Assembly (NCBI RefSeq): GCF_003860585.1
Contig: NZ_CP034159.1
Location: 3,166,103 to 3,230,102, forward strand
Source of the DNA: Kaistella carnis
GTDB taxonomy: Bacteria > Bacteroidota > Bacteroidia > Flavobacteriales > Weeksellaceae
Direction: 5' to 3'
Length of the DNA: 64,000 bases
The notes beneath the pieces are model-generated. The model was not told the origin of the DNA and did no database searches. It was given only the letters and a program-made list of their open reading frames with translations. This document shows positions 53,781-62,518 of the stretch, one piece after another (position 1 is the first letter of the stretch; each line of letters opens with the position of its first letter). The position numbers and the translations under genes were made by a program.

Positions 53781-54860
53781 TTAAACAAAAGGAGTTTTTA
53801 CTACTTTTGCCGGAACATTTTTATTCCTGATTTGAATATAAATGTCTGAACCGACTTTATTATGATCGGTCGCCACATAAGCCAAACCAATTCCAATATT
53901 TTTCATCGGACTCATCGTGCCGGAAGTTACTTTTCCAATTTCATTTCCTTCCGCATCCACGACCAAATAATCATGTCTCGGGATTGCTCGTTCCTGCATT
54001 TCGAAACCAACGAGTTTTTTAGTAACTCCTTCTTCTTTTTGTTTTGCAAAACGCTCTTTGTCCACAAAATCTTTATCGAATTTCGTGATCCAGCCTAAAC
54101 CTGCCTCCAGCGGCGAAGTCGTATCATCAATATCATTTCCGTATAAGCAGAATCCTTTTTCTAAACGTAAAGTATCTCTGGACGCCAATCCACAAGGAAT
54201 CAATCCAAATTCTTCGCCGGCTTCTATGATCGCATCCCAAAGTTTAAGGGCATCTTCATTTTTAAAATAAATTTCGAAACCGCCGCTTCCTGTATAACCG
54301 GTATTTGAAATAATCACGTCTGAAACTCCCGCAACCGTTCCCACAGAAAAATGATAATACGGAATCTCTGAAAGATTTATATCCGTTATTTTTTGTAATG
54401 TTTCCGTCGCTTTCGGACCTTGAATCGCCAAAAGGGACATTTCATCTGAAGCATTGGTTAATTTCGCTCCAAATTTCTCATTGTGTTTCGAAATATGATC
54501 CCAGTCTTTCTCGATATTAGAAGCATTTACGACCACAAAATATTTTTCATCCGTCATCTTATAAACGATCAAATCGTCTACAATTCCGCCGTTTCCGTTT
54601 GGTAAACATGTGTACTGCGCCTTTCCGTTTTCAAGGGAATTCACATTATTGGTTCCTACATACTGGAGCAAATCTTTTGCAGCAGGACCTTCCACGAAAA
54701 ACTGACCCATGTGAGAAACATCAAATAATCCTACTTTTTCACGCACTGCAAAATGCTCCTGCGTAACACCGCCATATTGTACGGGCATTTCAAAACCTGC
54801 AAAAGGCACCATTTTCGCACCAAGCGATACGTGTTTATCAAATAACGAAGTTCTTTTCAT
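53781..54860 (-). CDS. gcvT: Aminomethyltransferase, glycine cleavage T protein
   Basis: The 359-residue product covers GcvT fully: [20 protein letters not shown] at the N-terminus, [16 protein letters not shown], then [10 protein letters not shown], and [12 protein letters not shown] in the folate-binding half. It transfers the methylene group from lipoyl-bound aminomethyl to tetrahydrofolate, with GcvP and GcvH (encoded elsewhere), in the cytosol. The IS1595 element lies directly at its 3' end, with the stop kept. A B-type dispersed element (54892-54998) is 31 bases upstream of its start, in the same orientation. Confidence 0.95.
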   Translation of the reverse strand: MKRTSLFDKHVSLGAKMVPFAGFEMPVQYGGVTQEHFAVREKVGLFDVSHMGQFFVEGPAAKDLLQYVGTNNVNSLENGKAQYTCLPNGNGGIVDDLIVYKMTDEKYFVVVNASNIEKDWDHISKHNEKFGAKLTNASDEMSLLAIQGPKATETLQKITDINLSEIPYYHFSVGTVAGVSDVIISNTGYTGSGGFEIYFKNEDALKLWDAIIEAGEEFGLIPCGLASRDTLRLEKGFCLYGNDIDDTTSPLEAGLGWITKFDKDFVDKERFAKQKEEGVTKKLVGFEMQERAIPRHDYLVVDAEGNEIGKVTSGTMSPMKNIGIGLAYVATDHNKVGSDIYIQIRNKNVPAKVVKTPFV

Positions 54861-54891
54861 ATTATCTTTTTATTATTTAAATTATTTTTCA

Positions 54892-54998
54892 GGAGCAACA
54901 GGATTGTTGCCTTTTTTGAAGACCCGTCCCGCTCTCCACTCTATCTTTTTTTCGTCGTTCCTCCTCAAAAAAGGATGCCGTTCCGATCGGGGCTATCA
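54892..54998 (-). repeat. Dispersed hairpin element, copy B2
   Basis: On the minus strand it reads TAGCCCCGATCGGAACGGCA, then TCCTTTTTTG, a loop, AAAAAAAGATAGAGTGG and AGAGCGGGACGGGTC, followed by a small hairpin GCAACAATCCTGTTGC. The T-run and A-run arms pair as in A1-A3, and the left arm matches B1. It lies in the 490-base space between gcvT and the start of idi's 3' end, close to the gcvT start. The rest of that spacer up to 55081 is plain AT-rich sequence. Confidence 0.75.
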
Positions 54999-55081
54999 TC
55001 ACTTTCTCTTTCTTTTTCAAACGAGGTTGGGTAGAAGAGGACTTGTATAATTGAGCTCAAGAAATTACCTTCAACTATCAA

Positions 55082-55591
55082 CTAAAGCCTGTCTTTATAT
55101 TCCCCCAGAATAATCTTAAACCATTCCGTAAAATGCTCCGGATTAGATTTAATTTCTTCATCCAGTGCTTCCATCGTTATAAATCTAATTTCTGAAACTT
55201 CATCTGAATTTAGAGTAAAATCTCCGTTGTAATGTCCGGTGAACACATGATCCAGTTCGTGTTCCCAAAGATTTCCACCTACATCGGCTTTGTAAATAAA
55301 GTGAAATTTTGGAGTCAGCTCTGCTTCAATTCCCAATTCTTCTTTTAAGCGACGTTGCGCACCTTCCATGTAAGTTTCATCAACTCTTGGGTGGGAACAG
55401 ACGGCATTGGTCCATTGGTTAGGAGAATGGTATTTTTCTGCGGCTCTTTTCTGCAGCAGAATCTCACCCTTCTCATTAAATAAAAAAACCGAAAAAGCCC
55501 GGTGCAGAATTCCATTTTTGTGAGCCTGCATTTTATCCATCAGGCCCAAAACTTCGTCCTTCTCTGAAATTAAAACTACTTGTTCTTCCAT
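55082..55591 (-). CDS. idi: Isopentenyl-diphosphate delta-isomerase, type I
   Basis: The start is set at the ATG at 55591 (MEEQVVLISEKDEVLGLMDK), giving 169 residues; a longer frame of 27 extra codons does not match. The Nudix-like type I Idi motifs are present: HRAFSVFLFNEKGEILLQKR, WTNAVCSHPRVDET with the catalytic Cys, and ELGIEAELTPKFHFIYKAD, with WEHELDHVFTG holding a metal-binding Glu. It interconverts IPP and DMAPP in isoprenoid synthesis, feeding menaquinone and undecaprenyl chains. Cytosolic and apparently monocistronic. Confidence 0.95.
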   Translation of the reverse strand: MEEQVVLISEKDEVLGLMDKMQAHKNGILHRAFSVFLFNEKGEILLQKRAAEKYHSPNQWTNAVCSHPRVDETYMEGAQRRLKEELGIEAELTPKFHFIYKADVGGNLWEHELDHVFTGHYNGDFTLNSDEVSEIRFITMEALDEEIKSNPEHFTEWFKIILGEYKDRL

Positions 55592-55799
55592 CTTCACAAA
55601 ATTAACATTAATATATCTATTGGGAAAATTTTCAACCCTCATTTCAAATAGAAAAATAAAGCAGATCTGCACGAATATTCTTTAATTGAAAGAAATAGTT
55701 GTAAAGCTGACTGCAGATTTCATTTTTTATAATGAAAAGAAAAGTCTCAGTGCATAATGATTACATTGATTTAATAGGCTGCAAATCAATGAAAAGTTG

Positions 55800-55807
55800 T
55801 AAATTTG
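55800..55807 (+). promoter_or_regulatory. Promoter -7 box (TAAATTTG) before the HAD phosphatase gene
   Basis: TAAATTTG fits TAnnTTTG and overlaps an in-frame TTG at 55805. It supports the ATG at 55823 or 55826 as the true start of the downstream gene. Confidence 0.5.
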
Positions 55808-55822
55808 CACCTTAAATTTTTG

Positions 55823-56227
55823 ATGATGGAATTAGAATATAAAGATCATTTAAGCCCAATGTTGAAGGGAGATGTGAAAAATTATCTCATTGATATTGAT
55901 GGAACAATCACAGATGACGTGCCGAATGAAGAGCCCGAAAGAATGATTACCGCAGAACCTTATCTGGACGCCTTGGAAACCATTAACAGATGGTACGACC
56001 AAGGTCATATCATTTGCTTTTTTACATCCAGAACCGAAAACTTAAAACAGATTACCATCGACTGGCTCGATAAACATGGCTTCAAATATCATAGTGTCCT
56101 TTGTGGGAAACCGCGGGGAGGCAATTACCACTGGATTGATAATCATTTGGTAAAAGCAACCCGGTATAAAGGGAAATTTACCGACATGGTGGAGAAACAG
56201 GAAACAATTGAAGTTTTTAAAGATTAA
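55823..56227 (+). CDS. HAD-superfamily small phosphatase-like protein
   Basis: The product has 134 residues from the ATG at 55823 (or 133 from 55826). The TTG at 55805 is rejected because it lies inside the promoter box. LIDIDGTITDD carries the HAD motif I (DxDGT), and CFFTSRTENLK motif II (with the Ser/Thr and Arg). Motif III and IV are less clear (LCGKPRGGNYHWIDN may hold the Lys and Asp). It is a compact HAD-type hydrolase of the polynucleotide kinase/LNS2-like group, cytosolic, without known substrate. It is 9 bases before the SerA-type gene, so the two form an operon; a phosphoserine-phosphatase role is possible but not shown. Confidence 0.78.
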   Translation: MMELEYKDHLSPMLKGDVKNYLIDIDGTITDDVPNEEPERMITAEPYLDALETINRWYDQGHIICFFTSRTENLKQITIDWLDKHGFKYHSVLCGKPRGGNYHWIDNHLVKATRYKGKFTDMVEKQETIEVFKD

Positions 56228-56236
56228 GAATAAAAG

Positions 56237-57196
56237 ATGAAGATATTAGCAAATGACGGTTTAGATCAATCAGGTATTGATGCATTGACTGAAAGTGGTT
56301 TCGAAGTGATCACCCAAAAAGTTCCACAAGAGTTTTTAGCGGATTTTATTAATGAACATCAGATTCGAACTTTGCTAGTTCGAAGCGCGACGGAAGTTCG
56401 CAAAGAACTCATTGATGCTTGCCCTAGTTTAGAGATCATCGGTCGTGGTGGCGTTGGTATGGATAATATTGATGTGGAGTACGCCCGGTCAAAAAACATA
56501 CATGTTATTAATACGCCTTCAGCTTCTTCAGCATCAGTGGCAGAATTGGTTTTTGCCCATTTATTTTGTGGTGCCCGTTTTTTACAGGATTCCAACAGAA
56601 AAATGCCACTTCTGGGTGATTCGCAATTTAACCAGTTAAAAAAAACCTATGCTGCAGGAATTGAACTGCGCGGCAAAACCATTGGTATTGTGGGGATGGG
56701 AAGAATCGGTCAGGAGGTTGCCAGAATTGCCCTTGGTTTGGGAATGCGAGTAATTGCAGCGGACAACAATATTGGAAAAGCGAGTATTAAGGTAAAGTTT
56801 TACAATAATCAGTTCATCAATGTTGACATTGAAACTGAACCGCTGGAAGACGTATTAAAGCATGCTGATTTCATAACCCTTCATGTTCCTGCTCAAAAAG
56901 AAGGTTGCATGATCGGTGCTCCGGAAATTTCTAAAATGAAAGACGGCGTGGTGATTATCAATTGTAGCAGAGGTGGAGTTGTTGAAGAAGATGCCTTATT
57001 AGAAGCCCTGAATTCTGGAAAAGTTGCCTTCGCCGGTCTGGATGTTTTTAATAATGAACCGACCCCTTCAAAAGAAATTTTGAACCATCCGAAAATTTCC
57101 TTAACACCTCACACCGGAGCATCAACTGTAGAAGCTCAGGATCGTATCGGACTTTCTTTAGCGGAGCAGATCTGCAGTATTTTGCAGATTCACTAA
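56237..57196 (+). CDS. serA: D-3-phosphoglycerate dehydrogenase-like protein (short SerA type)
   Basis: The 319-residue product is a D-isomer-specific 2-hydroxyacid dehydrogenase: IIGRGGVGMDNIDVEYARS, NAD-binding GKTIGIVGMGRIGQEVARIA, NCSRGGVVEEDALLEAL, and HTGASTVEAQDRI with the catalytic His. It lacks the C-terminal ACT and intervening domains of longer SerA proteins, so it is the short form. The usual reaction oxidises 3-phosphoglycerate to 3-phosphohydroxypyruvate for serine synthesis. No serC lies next to it here. An alternative is glyoxylate/hydroxypyruvate reductase. It follows the HAD gene by 9 bases. Confidence 0.82.
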   Translation: MKILANDGLDQSGIDALTESGFEVITQKVPQEFLADFINEHQIRTLLVRSATEVRKELIDACPSLEIIGRGGVGMDNIDVEYARSKNIHVINTPSASSASVAELVFAHLFCGARFLQDSNRKMPLLGDSQFNQLKKTYAAGIELRGKTIGIVGMGRIGQEVARIALGLGMRVIAADNNIGKASIKVKFYNNQFINVDIETEPLEDVLKHADFITLHVPAQKEGCMIGAPEISKMKDGVVIINCSRGGVVEEDALLEALNSGKVAFAGLDVFNNEPTPSKEILNHPKISLTPHTGASTVEAQDRIGLSLAEQICSILQIH

Positions 57197-57217
57197 AAAC
57201 TGAACTATTTTAAAAAT

Positions 57218-57249
57218 AAAAAGACGCACCATTTGGCGCGTCTTTTTTT
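57218..57249. terminator. Rho-independent terminator between serA and mscL
   Basis: The stem AAAGACGC/GCGTCTTT with a short loop, followed by T residues, between convergent genes. It can stop transcription from both sides. Confidence 0.85.
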
Positions 57250-57267
57250 AATCATCATAAAAAACGA

Positions 57268-57639
57268 TTATTTGTTTTTCAACAGATCTCTAATTTCAGT
57301 CAATAATACTTGATCGTCAGTTGGTCCGGCTGGAGCAACTTCTTTTGGCTTATTAACTTTGTTTACCGCTTTTATAACCATAAACAACACCAAAGCGATC
57401 ACGAAGAAACTTAGCACTGCAGAAAGGAAGTTTCCATATTGCACCCCGTTCCAGGTAAGTTGTGCGATATTTTCTGCACCCGCTGCTTTCAGAGCTGGAT
57501 TTAACAGTAGTGGAGTAATTACATCATCTACAAAAGAGGAAACAATTTTTCCAAATGCACCACCAATGATAACAGCTACAGCTAAATCTACTACATTGCC
57601 TTTGAATGCAAAATCTTTAAATTCTTGTACTAATCCCAT
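57268..57639 (-). CDS. mscL: Large-conductance mechanosensitive channel MscL
   Basis: The 123-residue product is a full MscL: VQEFKDFAFKGNVVDLAVAV is the N-terminal helix and TM1, with IIGGAFGKIVSSFVDDVITP as the conserved TM1 end. TM2 is FLSAVLSFFVIALVLFMVIK, and a C-terminal helix follows (DDQVLLTEIRDLLKNK). It is a pentameric inner-membrane channel that opens under membrane tension in hypo-osmotic shock. It is convergent with serA and divergent from nnrDE. Confidence 0.96.
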   Translation of the reverse strand: MGLVQEFKDFAFKGNVVDLAVAVIIGGAFGKIVSSFVDDVITPLLLNPALKAAGAENIAQLTWNGVQYGNFLSAVLSFFVIALVLFMVIKAVNKVNKPKEVAPAGPTDDQVLLTEIRDLLKNK

Positions 57640-57797
57640 AATTTTATGTTTTTATCTTTAATAGTGCAAAAATAGTTAATTAAATTATAAAATTCGGAAT
57701 ATATTGCTGAAATTCACAATGTTTATAAAATAATCTGCTAAAAATATAAGAAAAGTATATTTTTCAGTAACTTATAATGAATTAATTATTTGACGAA

Positions 57798-59309
57798 ATG
57801 AAAATTTTTTCTGCCCAACAAATTAAAAAATGGGATGCTTTCTCCATTTTAAATAACCCTATTTCTTCCCTACAACTGATGGAAATTGCGGCAGGTTCCT
57901 GTGTGGAATGGATCATAAAAAACTATGATCCTGCACATTCTTTTTGCTTTTTTTGTGGCAACGGAAATAATGGCGGCGACGGTTTTGCGTTGGCAAGATT
58001 ATTATACGAAAAAGGTTTCGATGTGACTGTATTTGCTGATCAGAATAAAAAATTTTCAGCCGAGGCTTTGGTCAATTTCGAAAGATGCAAAGCGATTTCA
58101 GGAATTGATATTTTTGGTTTCGAGCACTTCAATGATTTCTCTTTTAATGAAAGTACAGTGATTATTGACGCCCTTTTTGGCATCGGACTGAACCGACCTG
58201 TTGAAGAAGCGACCGCAAAACTAATTTCATTTCTTAATGACTTGAATTTTCCCAAAGTTTCTATTGATATTCCTTCAGGTTTAATACCTGATGAAATGAT
58301 TGGGGTAAATGCAGCGGTCTTTAAAGCAGATCACACATTGACTTTTCAATCCTGGAAGAAGTCATTTTTCCATCCGGAAAGCGGCATCTTTTGTGGAAAG
58401 ATTCAGGTCTTTGATATTGGTTTAAGCAAAGAATTTTATACTCATGAAATAACGAATGATTATATCATCGACGATTCACTAATTCACGAAACTTACAAGC
58501 CAAGAAGTGAATTTTCTCACAAAGGAACTTTTGGAAAGGCAACGATTGTCGCTGGCAGCTTCGGAAAAATTGGCGCAGCAGTAATGGCGACGAAGGCTTG
58601 TTTGCGCTCAGGAAGCGGGATCACTTTTGTTACTGCACCAAACTGCGGGTACGAAATCCTACAAAATAGTTGTCCGGAAGCCATGTTTATTTCGGGAGGT
58701 CAGAATTATATCGTCGATTTTGATTTTGAAGAAAATTCTACGTTTGGAATAGGTCCGGGATTAGGAACACATCCGGGAACAGAAACCGCTATTTTAAAAT
58801 TTTTAAAAAACACTATTAAACCTGTTGTTATTGATGCAGATGCTTTAAATATAATTTCGGAAAATTCCGAACATTTAAAACTCCTTCCAAAGAAATCAAT
58901 TATTACTCCTCATCCAAAAGAATTTGAGCGACTTTTCGGACAAACTCAGAACTCTTTTGAAAGATTAAGACTTGCCCGACAAAAAGCCGAGGAATTACAG
59001 ATTTTCATTGTTCTGAAAGATCATCATACGCAGGTTATTACTCCCCAAAATCAAGTGTATTACAATATCACGGGAAATTCTGGAATGGCGAAAGGCGGAA
59101 GCGGAGATGCCTTGTTAGGAATTATAACGGCTCTTTTAGCGCAAGGTTATTCGTCACAACATGCTGCAATTTTCGGAGTTTGGCTCCACGGAAAAGCAGG
59201 AGATTTTGCTGGAGAGAAGTTTTCCAAAGAAGCCATGTTACCCTCTGATTTAATTGAAGAGATTGGAAATGTATTTAAATTTTTGGCCAAAAAAAATCCT
59301 TCCGATTGA
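57798..59309 (+). CDS. nnr: Bifunctional NAD(P)H-hydrate repair enzyme (epimerase/dehydratase)
   Basis: The 503-residue product fuses the NnrE epimerase (about 1-215) with the NnrD ADP-dependent dehydratase (about 225-500). The first half has FCGNGNNGGDGFALARLL and IIDALFGIGLNR. The second has SHKGTFGKATIVAGSFGKIG, then GIGPGLGTHPGTE, and NSGMAKGGSGDALLGIITAL, the ADP-binding loop. It repairs hydrated NADH/NADPH. The last codons overlap a hairpin that belongs to the lgt terminator on the opposite strand. Confidence 0.95.
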   Translation: MKIFSAQQIKKWDAFSILNNPISSLQLMEIAAGSCVEWIIKNYDPAHSFCFFCGNGNNGGDGFALARLLYEKGFDVTVFADQNKKFSAEALVNFERCKAISGIDIFGFEHFNDFSFNESTVIIDALFGIGLNRPVEEATAKLISFLNDLNFPKVSIDIPSGLIPDEMIGVNAAVFKADHTLTFQSWKKSFFHPESGIFCGKIQVFDIGLSKEFYTHEITNDYIIDDSLIHETYKPRSEFSHKGTFGKATIVAGSFGKIGAAVMATKACLRSGSGITFVTAPNCGYEILQNSCPEAMFISGGQNYIVDFDFEENSTFGIGPGLGTHPGTETAILKFLKNTIKPVVIDADALNIISENSEHLKLLPKKSIITPHPKEFERLFGQTQNSFERLRLARQKAEELQIFIVLKDHHTQVITPQNQVYYNITGNSGMAKGGSGDALLGIITALLAQGYSSQHAAIFGVWLHGKAGDFAGEKFSKEAMLPSDLIEEIGNVFKFLAKKNPSD

Positions 59310-59322
59310 TGGAAGGATGATT
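59293..59322 (-). terminator. Terminator of lgt, overlapping the end of nnr
   Basis: The stem ATCCTTCC/GGAAGGAT with a GATTGAT loop. On the minus strand it is followed by TTTTTTT, so it terminates lgt (stop at 59345). Its 5' half lies inside the last codons and stop of nnr. Confidence 0.75.
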
Positions 59323-59344
59323 TGAGTTGTACTTCTATTAGGAC

Positions 59345-60214
59345 TTATTCAGGTTTAGAATTTTCCTCTTCTGTTATCATTCTGTTTTTTGAGGTGAACA
59401 TAATGACAAATCCTGCGATCATAAAAGGAATCGATAGGACCTGTCCCGTATTTAGTCCTGCAAATTGAATAAATTCATCGCCTTGAGGTTCTTTCAAATA
59501 CTCTACAAAGAAACGTACGGCCCAAAGAATAATAAAGAAAAGGCCAAATAACCAGCCTTGCTGATATTTTTTGTTCGTGTAACGGTATAAGATCCACAAC
59601 AGAATAAATAATAAGAAATAACCGCCTGCTTCAAAAAGTTGCGTGGGATAACGCGGCACAATCGGTCCATATTCCGAACTTTGCTGTGGAAAGAGGATGG
59701 CAAATGGAGAGTTTTCCGGTGCGGGTTTACCAATAATTTCTGAATTAAAAAAGTTTCCAATTCTTACAAATGCGCCTCCCAAAGCCACTGGAATTCCAAT
59801 TCTGTCATACACCCAGAAAGGATTTTTCTTGATGATCTTATAGGCATAATATAAGGTAGTGAAAATAAGTGCAATGGTCGCTCCATGGCTTGCAAGTCCC
59901 GAAAATCCTGTGAATTCAAGTTCAGGTTTTGTACGGATTGGTAAAAATACGGACCAGAAATCTTGTTTGAAAAGCTCGGGCTGATAAAAAATAACATGAC
60001 CCAAACGCGCTCCCAAAATAGTTCCAATTAAGGTGTAAGTGAACAAAGGTTCTACATATTTTTCGTTGACATTATCAATTTTGTAGATTCTTGTCATCAA
60101 CGCAAACCCAAGTCCGAAAGCGAAAATAAACATTAAACTGTAATAGTGAAGCGTCACCGGTCCTAAATGAATTCCTGTGGAAGGATCCCAGGTTGAGTAT
60201 AATAATGTCAGCAT
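59345..60214 (-). CDS. lgt: Prolipoprotein diacylglyceryl transferase
   Basis: The 289-residue product has about seven membrane helices and the Lgt signature GGAFVRIGNFFNSEIIGKP, with the conserved Arg and Asn. GARLGHVIFYQPELF is also typical. It attaches diacylglycerol to the lipobox Cys of prolipoproteins at the inner membrane; several lipoprotein genes in this window (2277, 29213, 30638) would be substrates. The yidD gene lies 28 bases upstream on the same strand, so the two are probably co-transcribed. Confidence 0.96.
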   Translation of the reverse strand: MLTLLYSTWDPSTGIHLGPVTLHYYSLMFIFAFGLGFALMTRIYKIDNVNEKYVEPLFTYTLIGTILGARLGHVIFYQPELFKQDFWSVFLPIRTKPELEFTGFSGLASHGATIALIFTTLYYAYKIIKKNPFWVYDRIGIPVALGGAFVRIGNFFNSEIIGKPAPENSPFAILFPQQSSEYGPIVPRYPTQLFEAGGYFLLFILLWILYRYTNKKYQQGWLFGLFFIILWAVRFFVEYLKEPQGDEFIQFAGLNTGQVLSIPFMIAGFVIMFTSKNRMITEEENSKPE

Positions 60215-60242
60215 ATATTTCTAAGAATTTAATTTTTAAAAT

Positions 60243-60497
60243 TTAATGTTCAGTTTTATCTTGTTTCACTTTTGGCGGAACAGGATCATAACCTTCACCA
60301 CCCCAAGGATGGCATCTGGCAATTCTTTTCGAACCCAGCCATAAACCTTTAATCGCCCCATGAACTTTTAGTGCTTCCACCATATAATGGGAACATGTTG
60401 GCTCATATCTGCAGTTTTTTGGCAAAAGAGGAGAGATGAACCACTGATAAAATTTAATCAGTATAAGAAGCGGGAAAGTAATGATTTTGTTGAACAT
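60243..60497 (-). CDS. yidD: Membrane protein insertion efficiency factor YidD
   Basis: The 84-residue product is a complete Yid[21 protein letters not shown] has the amphipathic membrane-binding helix and the two conserved Cys, and [20 protein letters not shown] the third Cys with the HPWGG motif. It helps YidC insert proteins into the inner membrane. In many bacteria yidD sits between rnpA and yidC; here it is beside lgt instead, as in some flavobacteria. Confidence 0.95.
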   Translation of the reverse strand: MFNKIITFPLLILIKFYQWFISPLLPKNCRYEPTCSHYMVEALKVHGAIKGLWLGSKRIARCHPWGGEGYDPVPPKVKQDKTEH

Positions 60498-60598
60498 TGC
60501 GTTGCAAAAATAACTAAATAGTTTAAATTTGCTTTAAGTTTTGTATTTAAACTTATTACTACTCCCTTTCTTATTGTTTAATCCTGAATCTTTAAGCT

Positions 60599-61876
60599 TT
60601 GAATTCTAATTCACCTCTTGCCGAAAAACTAAGACCGAAAACGCTGGACCAAGTTTTGGGACAGGAACATTTAACGGGCGAAAATGGACCAATTCGAAAG
60701 ATGTTGGAGAATGATACTTTAAATTCTCTGATATTTTGGGGACCGCCAGGTACAGGAAAAACAACTTTGGCAGAAATTATTTCTGAAACCTCAGGACGAA
60801 AGTTTTATAAGCTTTCTGCCGTTTCAAGCGGTGTTAAAGATGTACGTGATGTGATTACGGAAGCCAAAAAGCAAAATCTTTTTTCAGGAAAATCGCCGAT
60901 ACTTTTTATTGATGAGATTCACAGATTTAACAAGTCTCAGCAGGATTCGCTCTTGCATGCGGTTGAAAAAGGTTGGGTCGTTCTCATGGGCGCCACTACA
61001 GAAAATCCCAGTTTTGAAGTTGTTTCTGCCTTGCTTTCGCGATCGCAGGTTTATGTGCTGAAAGCTTTGCCTTATGAAAAGCTGGAGGAACTCATCGAAA
61101 TCTCTTTAAATCAATATAATCAGGAAGCGAATACTAATTTTAGTATTAAAGATCATGAAGCATTGATTCAATATTCTGGTGGTGATGCGCGTAAGTTGAT
61201 TAATGCAGTGGAAAATGTATTGAATCAATTCAAAAATTCTGATAAAAAGGAGATTGACAATCAGGATGTTCTTTCTGTATTGCAGGAAACCATGGCGCTT
61301 TATGATAAAAATGGGGAGCAGCATTACGATATTATTTCTGCTTTCATCAAATCAATGCGGGGTTCTGATCCTAATGCAACGGTGTACTGGCTCGCCCGAA
61401 TGCTGGTGGGAGGTGAAGACATTAAATTCATCGCAAGAAGAATGGTCATTTTGGCGGCTGAAGATATTGGGTTGGCAAATCCTAATGCGCTGATTATGGC
61501 AAACAACTGTTTTCAGGCCATCAATGTAATCGGTAATCCTGAAGCGCGAATCATCTTAAGTGAAACGGCCGTTTATCTTGCGGTTTCGCCCAAAAGTAAT
61601 TCAACCTATGTGGCCATCAATGATGCGATTGCTCATGTTAAAAAAACCGGAAACCTTCCCGTTCCTTTGCATTTAAGAAACGCTCCAACCAAATTGATGA
61701 AAGATTTGGATTATGGTAAAAATTATGGATATGCCCATTCCCACGAAGGTAATTTTGTGGATTTAGAATTTCTGCCGGAGGAAATTAAAGGCAGCCAATT
61801 TTACGTGCCCGGAAAAAACTCCACTGAAAACAAGATCGCAGAGCAACTCAAAAAGAAGTGGAAAGATAAATATTAA
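60599..61876 (+). CDS. rarA: Replication-associated recombination protein A (RarA/MgsA)
   Basis: A 425-residue AAA+ ATPase beginning at a TTG codon (60599), since family-like sequence starts at once (NSNSPLAEKLRPKTLDQVLG). Walker A is IFWGPPGTGKTTLAEII, Walker B LFIDEIHRFNKSQQD, sensor 1 GATTENPSFEV, and the C-terminal region MRGSDPNATVYWLARML is the MgsA tetramerisation part. RarA acts at stalled replication forks and interacts with SSB and the clamp loader. It is divergent from yidD, with 101 bases between. Confidence 0.95.
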   Translation: MNSNSPLAEKLRPKTLDQVLGQEHLTGENGPIRKMLENDTLNSLIFWGPPGTGKTTLAEIISETSGRKFYKLSAVSSGVKDVRDVITEAKKQNLFSGKSPILFIDEIHRFNKSQQDSLLHAVEKGWVVLMGATTENPSFEVVSALLSRSQVYVLKALPYEKLEELIEISLNQYNQEANTNFSIKDHEALIQYSGGDARKLINAVENVLNQFKNSDKKEIDNQDVLSVLQETMALYDKNGEQHYDIISAFIKSMRGSDPNATVYWLARMLVGGEDIKFIARRMVILAAEDIGLANPNALIMANNCFQAINVIGNPEARIILSETAVYLAVSPKSNSTYVAINDAIAHVKKTGNLPVPLHLRNAPTKLMKDLDYGKNYGYAHSHEGNFVDLEFLPEEIKGSQFYVPGKNSTENKIAEQLKKKWKDKY

Positions 61877-62042
61877 TTTTACAAAAGATATTTCTGCTCA
61901 TTTTCTTAAAATAATATTAAACAATCTACACTCTAGAAATATTCATTGATATAATAGAAGTTTCTATATAATTTAGTCGATGACGTAGAAATGCAAGTTT
62001 TCTTAACTTTTAAGTAGTCGTTTGTTTCATTTTTACCCAAAA

Positions 62043-62084
62043 AAAATCCATCTCATTGTTGAACGCGACGGATTATTTTTTTTC
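62043..62084 (-). terminator. Weak terminator after the minus-strand gene at 62108
   Basis: AATCCATC and GACGGATT pair with one mismatch, with T/A-rich runs on both sides, in the 231-base gap between rarA and the gene at 62108. The gap has no gene. Confidence 0.5.
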
Positions 62085-62107
62085 GTAGAAAACCTTTCTC
62101 GAAATCC

Positions 62108-62518
62108 CTATAATTCATTCATTAATGAAGCTGAAACGGACATTTGTGGAATTCCGTATACCTGCGACTTTGCTCGGACGGAGACAATTTTCTTAATGTA
62201 ATTTAAATCCTTGGCTTCATCGATGGTCATATCTTTGAATTCGTAAATTTTAACCACATTATTTTCATTAAAAGACTGCGTAATATCTTTCAATTCTTCT
62301 TCCGTACGGACTGCAACACTTGTTATTAACGTGTCAGTATTAGGACGATCATATGACTCAGATCCAAACAAGGAATTCCAAACATTTTTCTTTCTTTCTG
62401 AAAGATTTCTTTTGTAGACAATGAAATCATCCTGCTTAAATCCTGATTTTTCTAATCCGTAAGAAACTCTGGTGATGCTTTCCTCGTTCGGAAAAAGACC
62501 AACTATTGTGTAATCCAT
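62108..62518 (-). CDS. Hypothetical protein with general-stress-17M-like domain
   Basis: The 136-residue product starts TIVGLFPNEESITRVSYGLE, followed by FKQDDFIVYKR. This is the beta-alpha start of the YflT/GsiB-17M (heat-induced stress protein) domain, in which a short protein module detects or follows stress in other phyla. The C-terminal part (IVSVRAKSQVYGIPQM) is less typical. It is cytosolic and monocistronic. The family match is moderate and no function is known. Confidence 0.6.
   Translation of the reverse strand: MDYTIVGLFPNEESITRVSYGLEKSGFKQDDFIVYKRNLSERKKNVWNSLFGSESYDRPNTDTLITSVAVRTEEELKDITQSFNENNVVKIYEFKDMTIDEAKDLNYIKKIVSVRAKSQVYGIPQMSVSASLMNEL

Noticed and set aside
54892..54998. 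Glycine riboswitch upstream of gcvT
   Set aside because: The GGAGAG-like word and the position before gcvT suggested it, but the arms match the dispersed element B1, which is not near a glycine gene, and the conserved glycine-aptamer core is not seen.
55805..55822. TTG start for the HAD phosphatase gene
   Set aside because: The TTG overlaps the TAAATTTG promoter-like box, and the first family-like residues come after the two ATG codons at 55823 and 55826.
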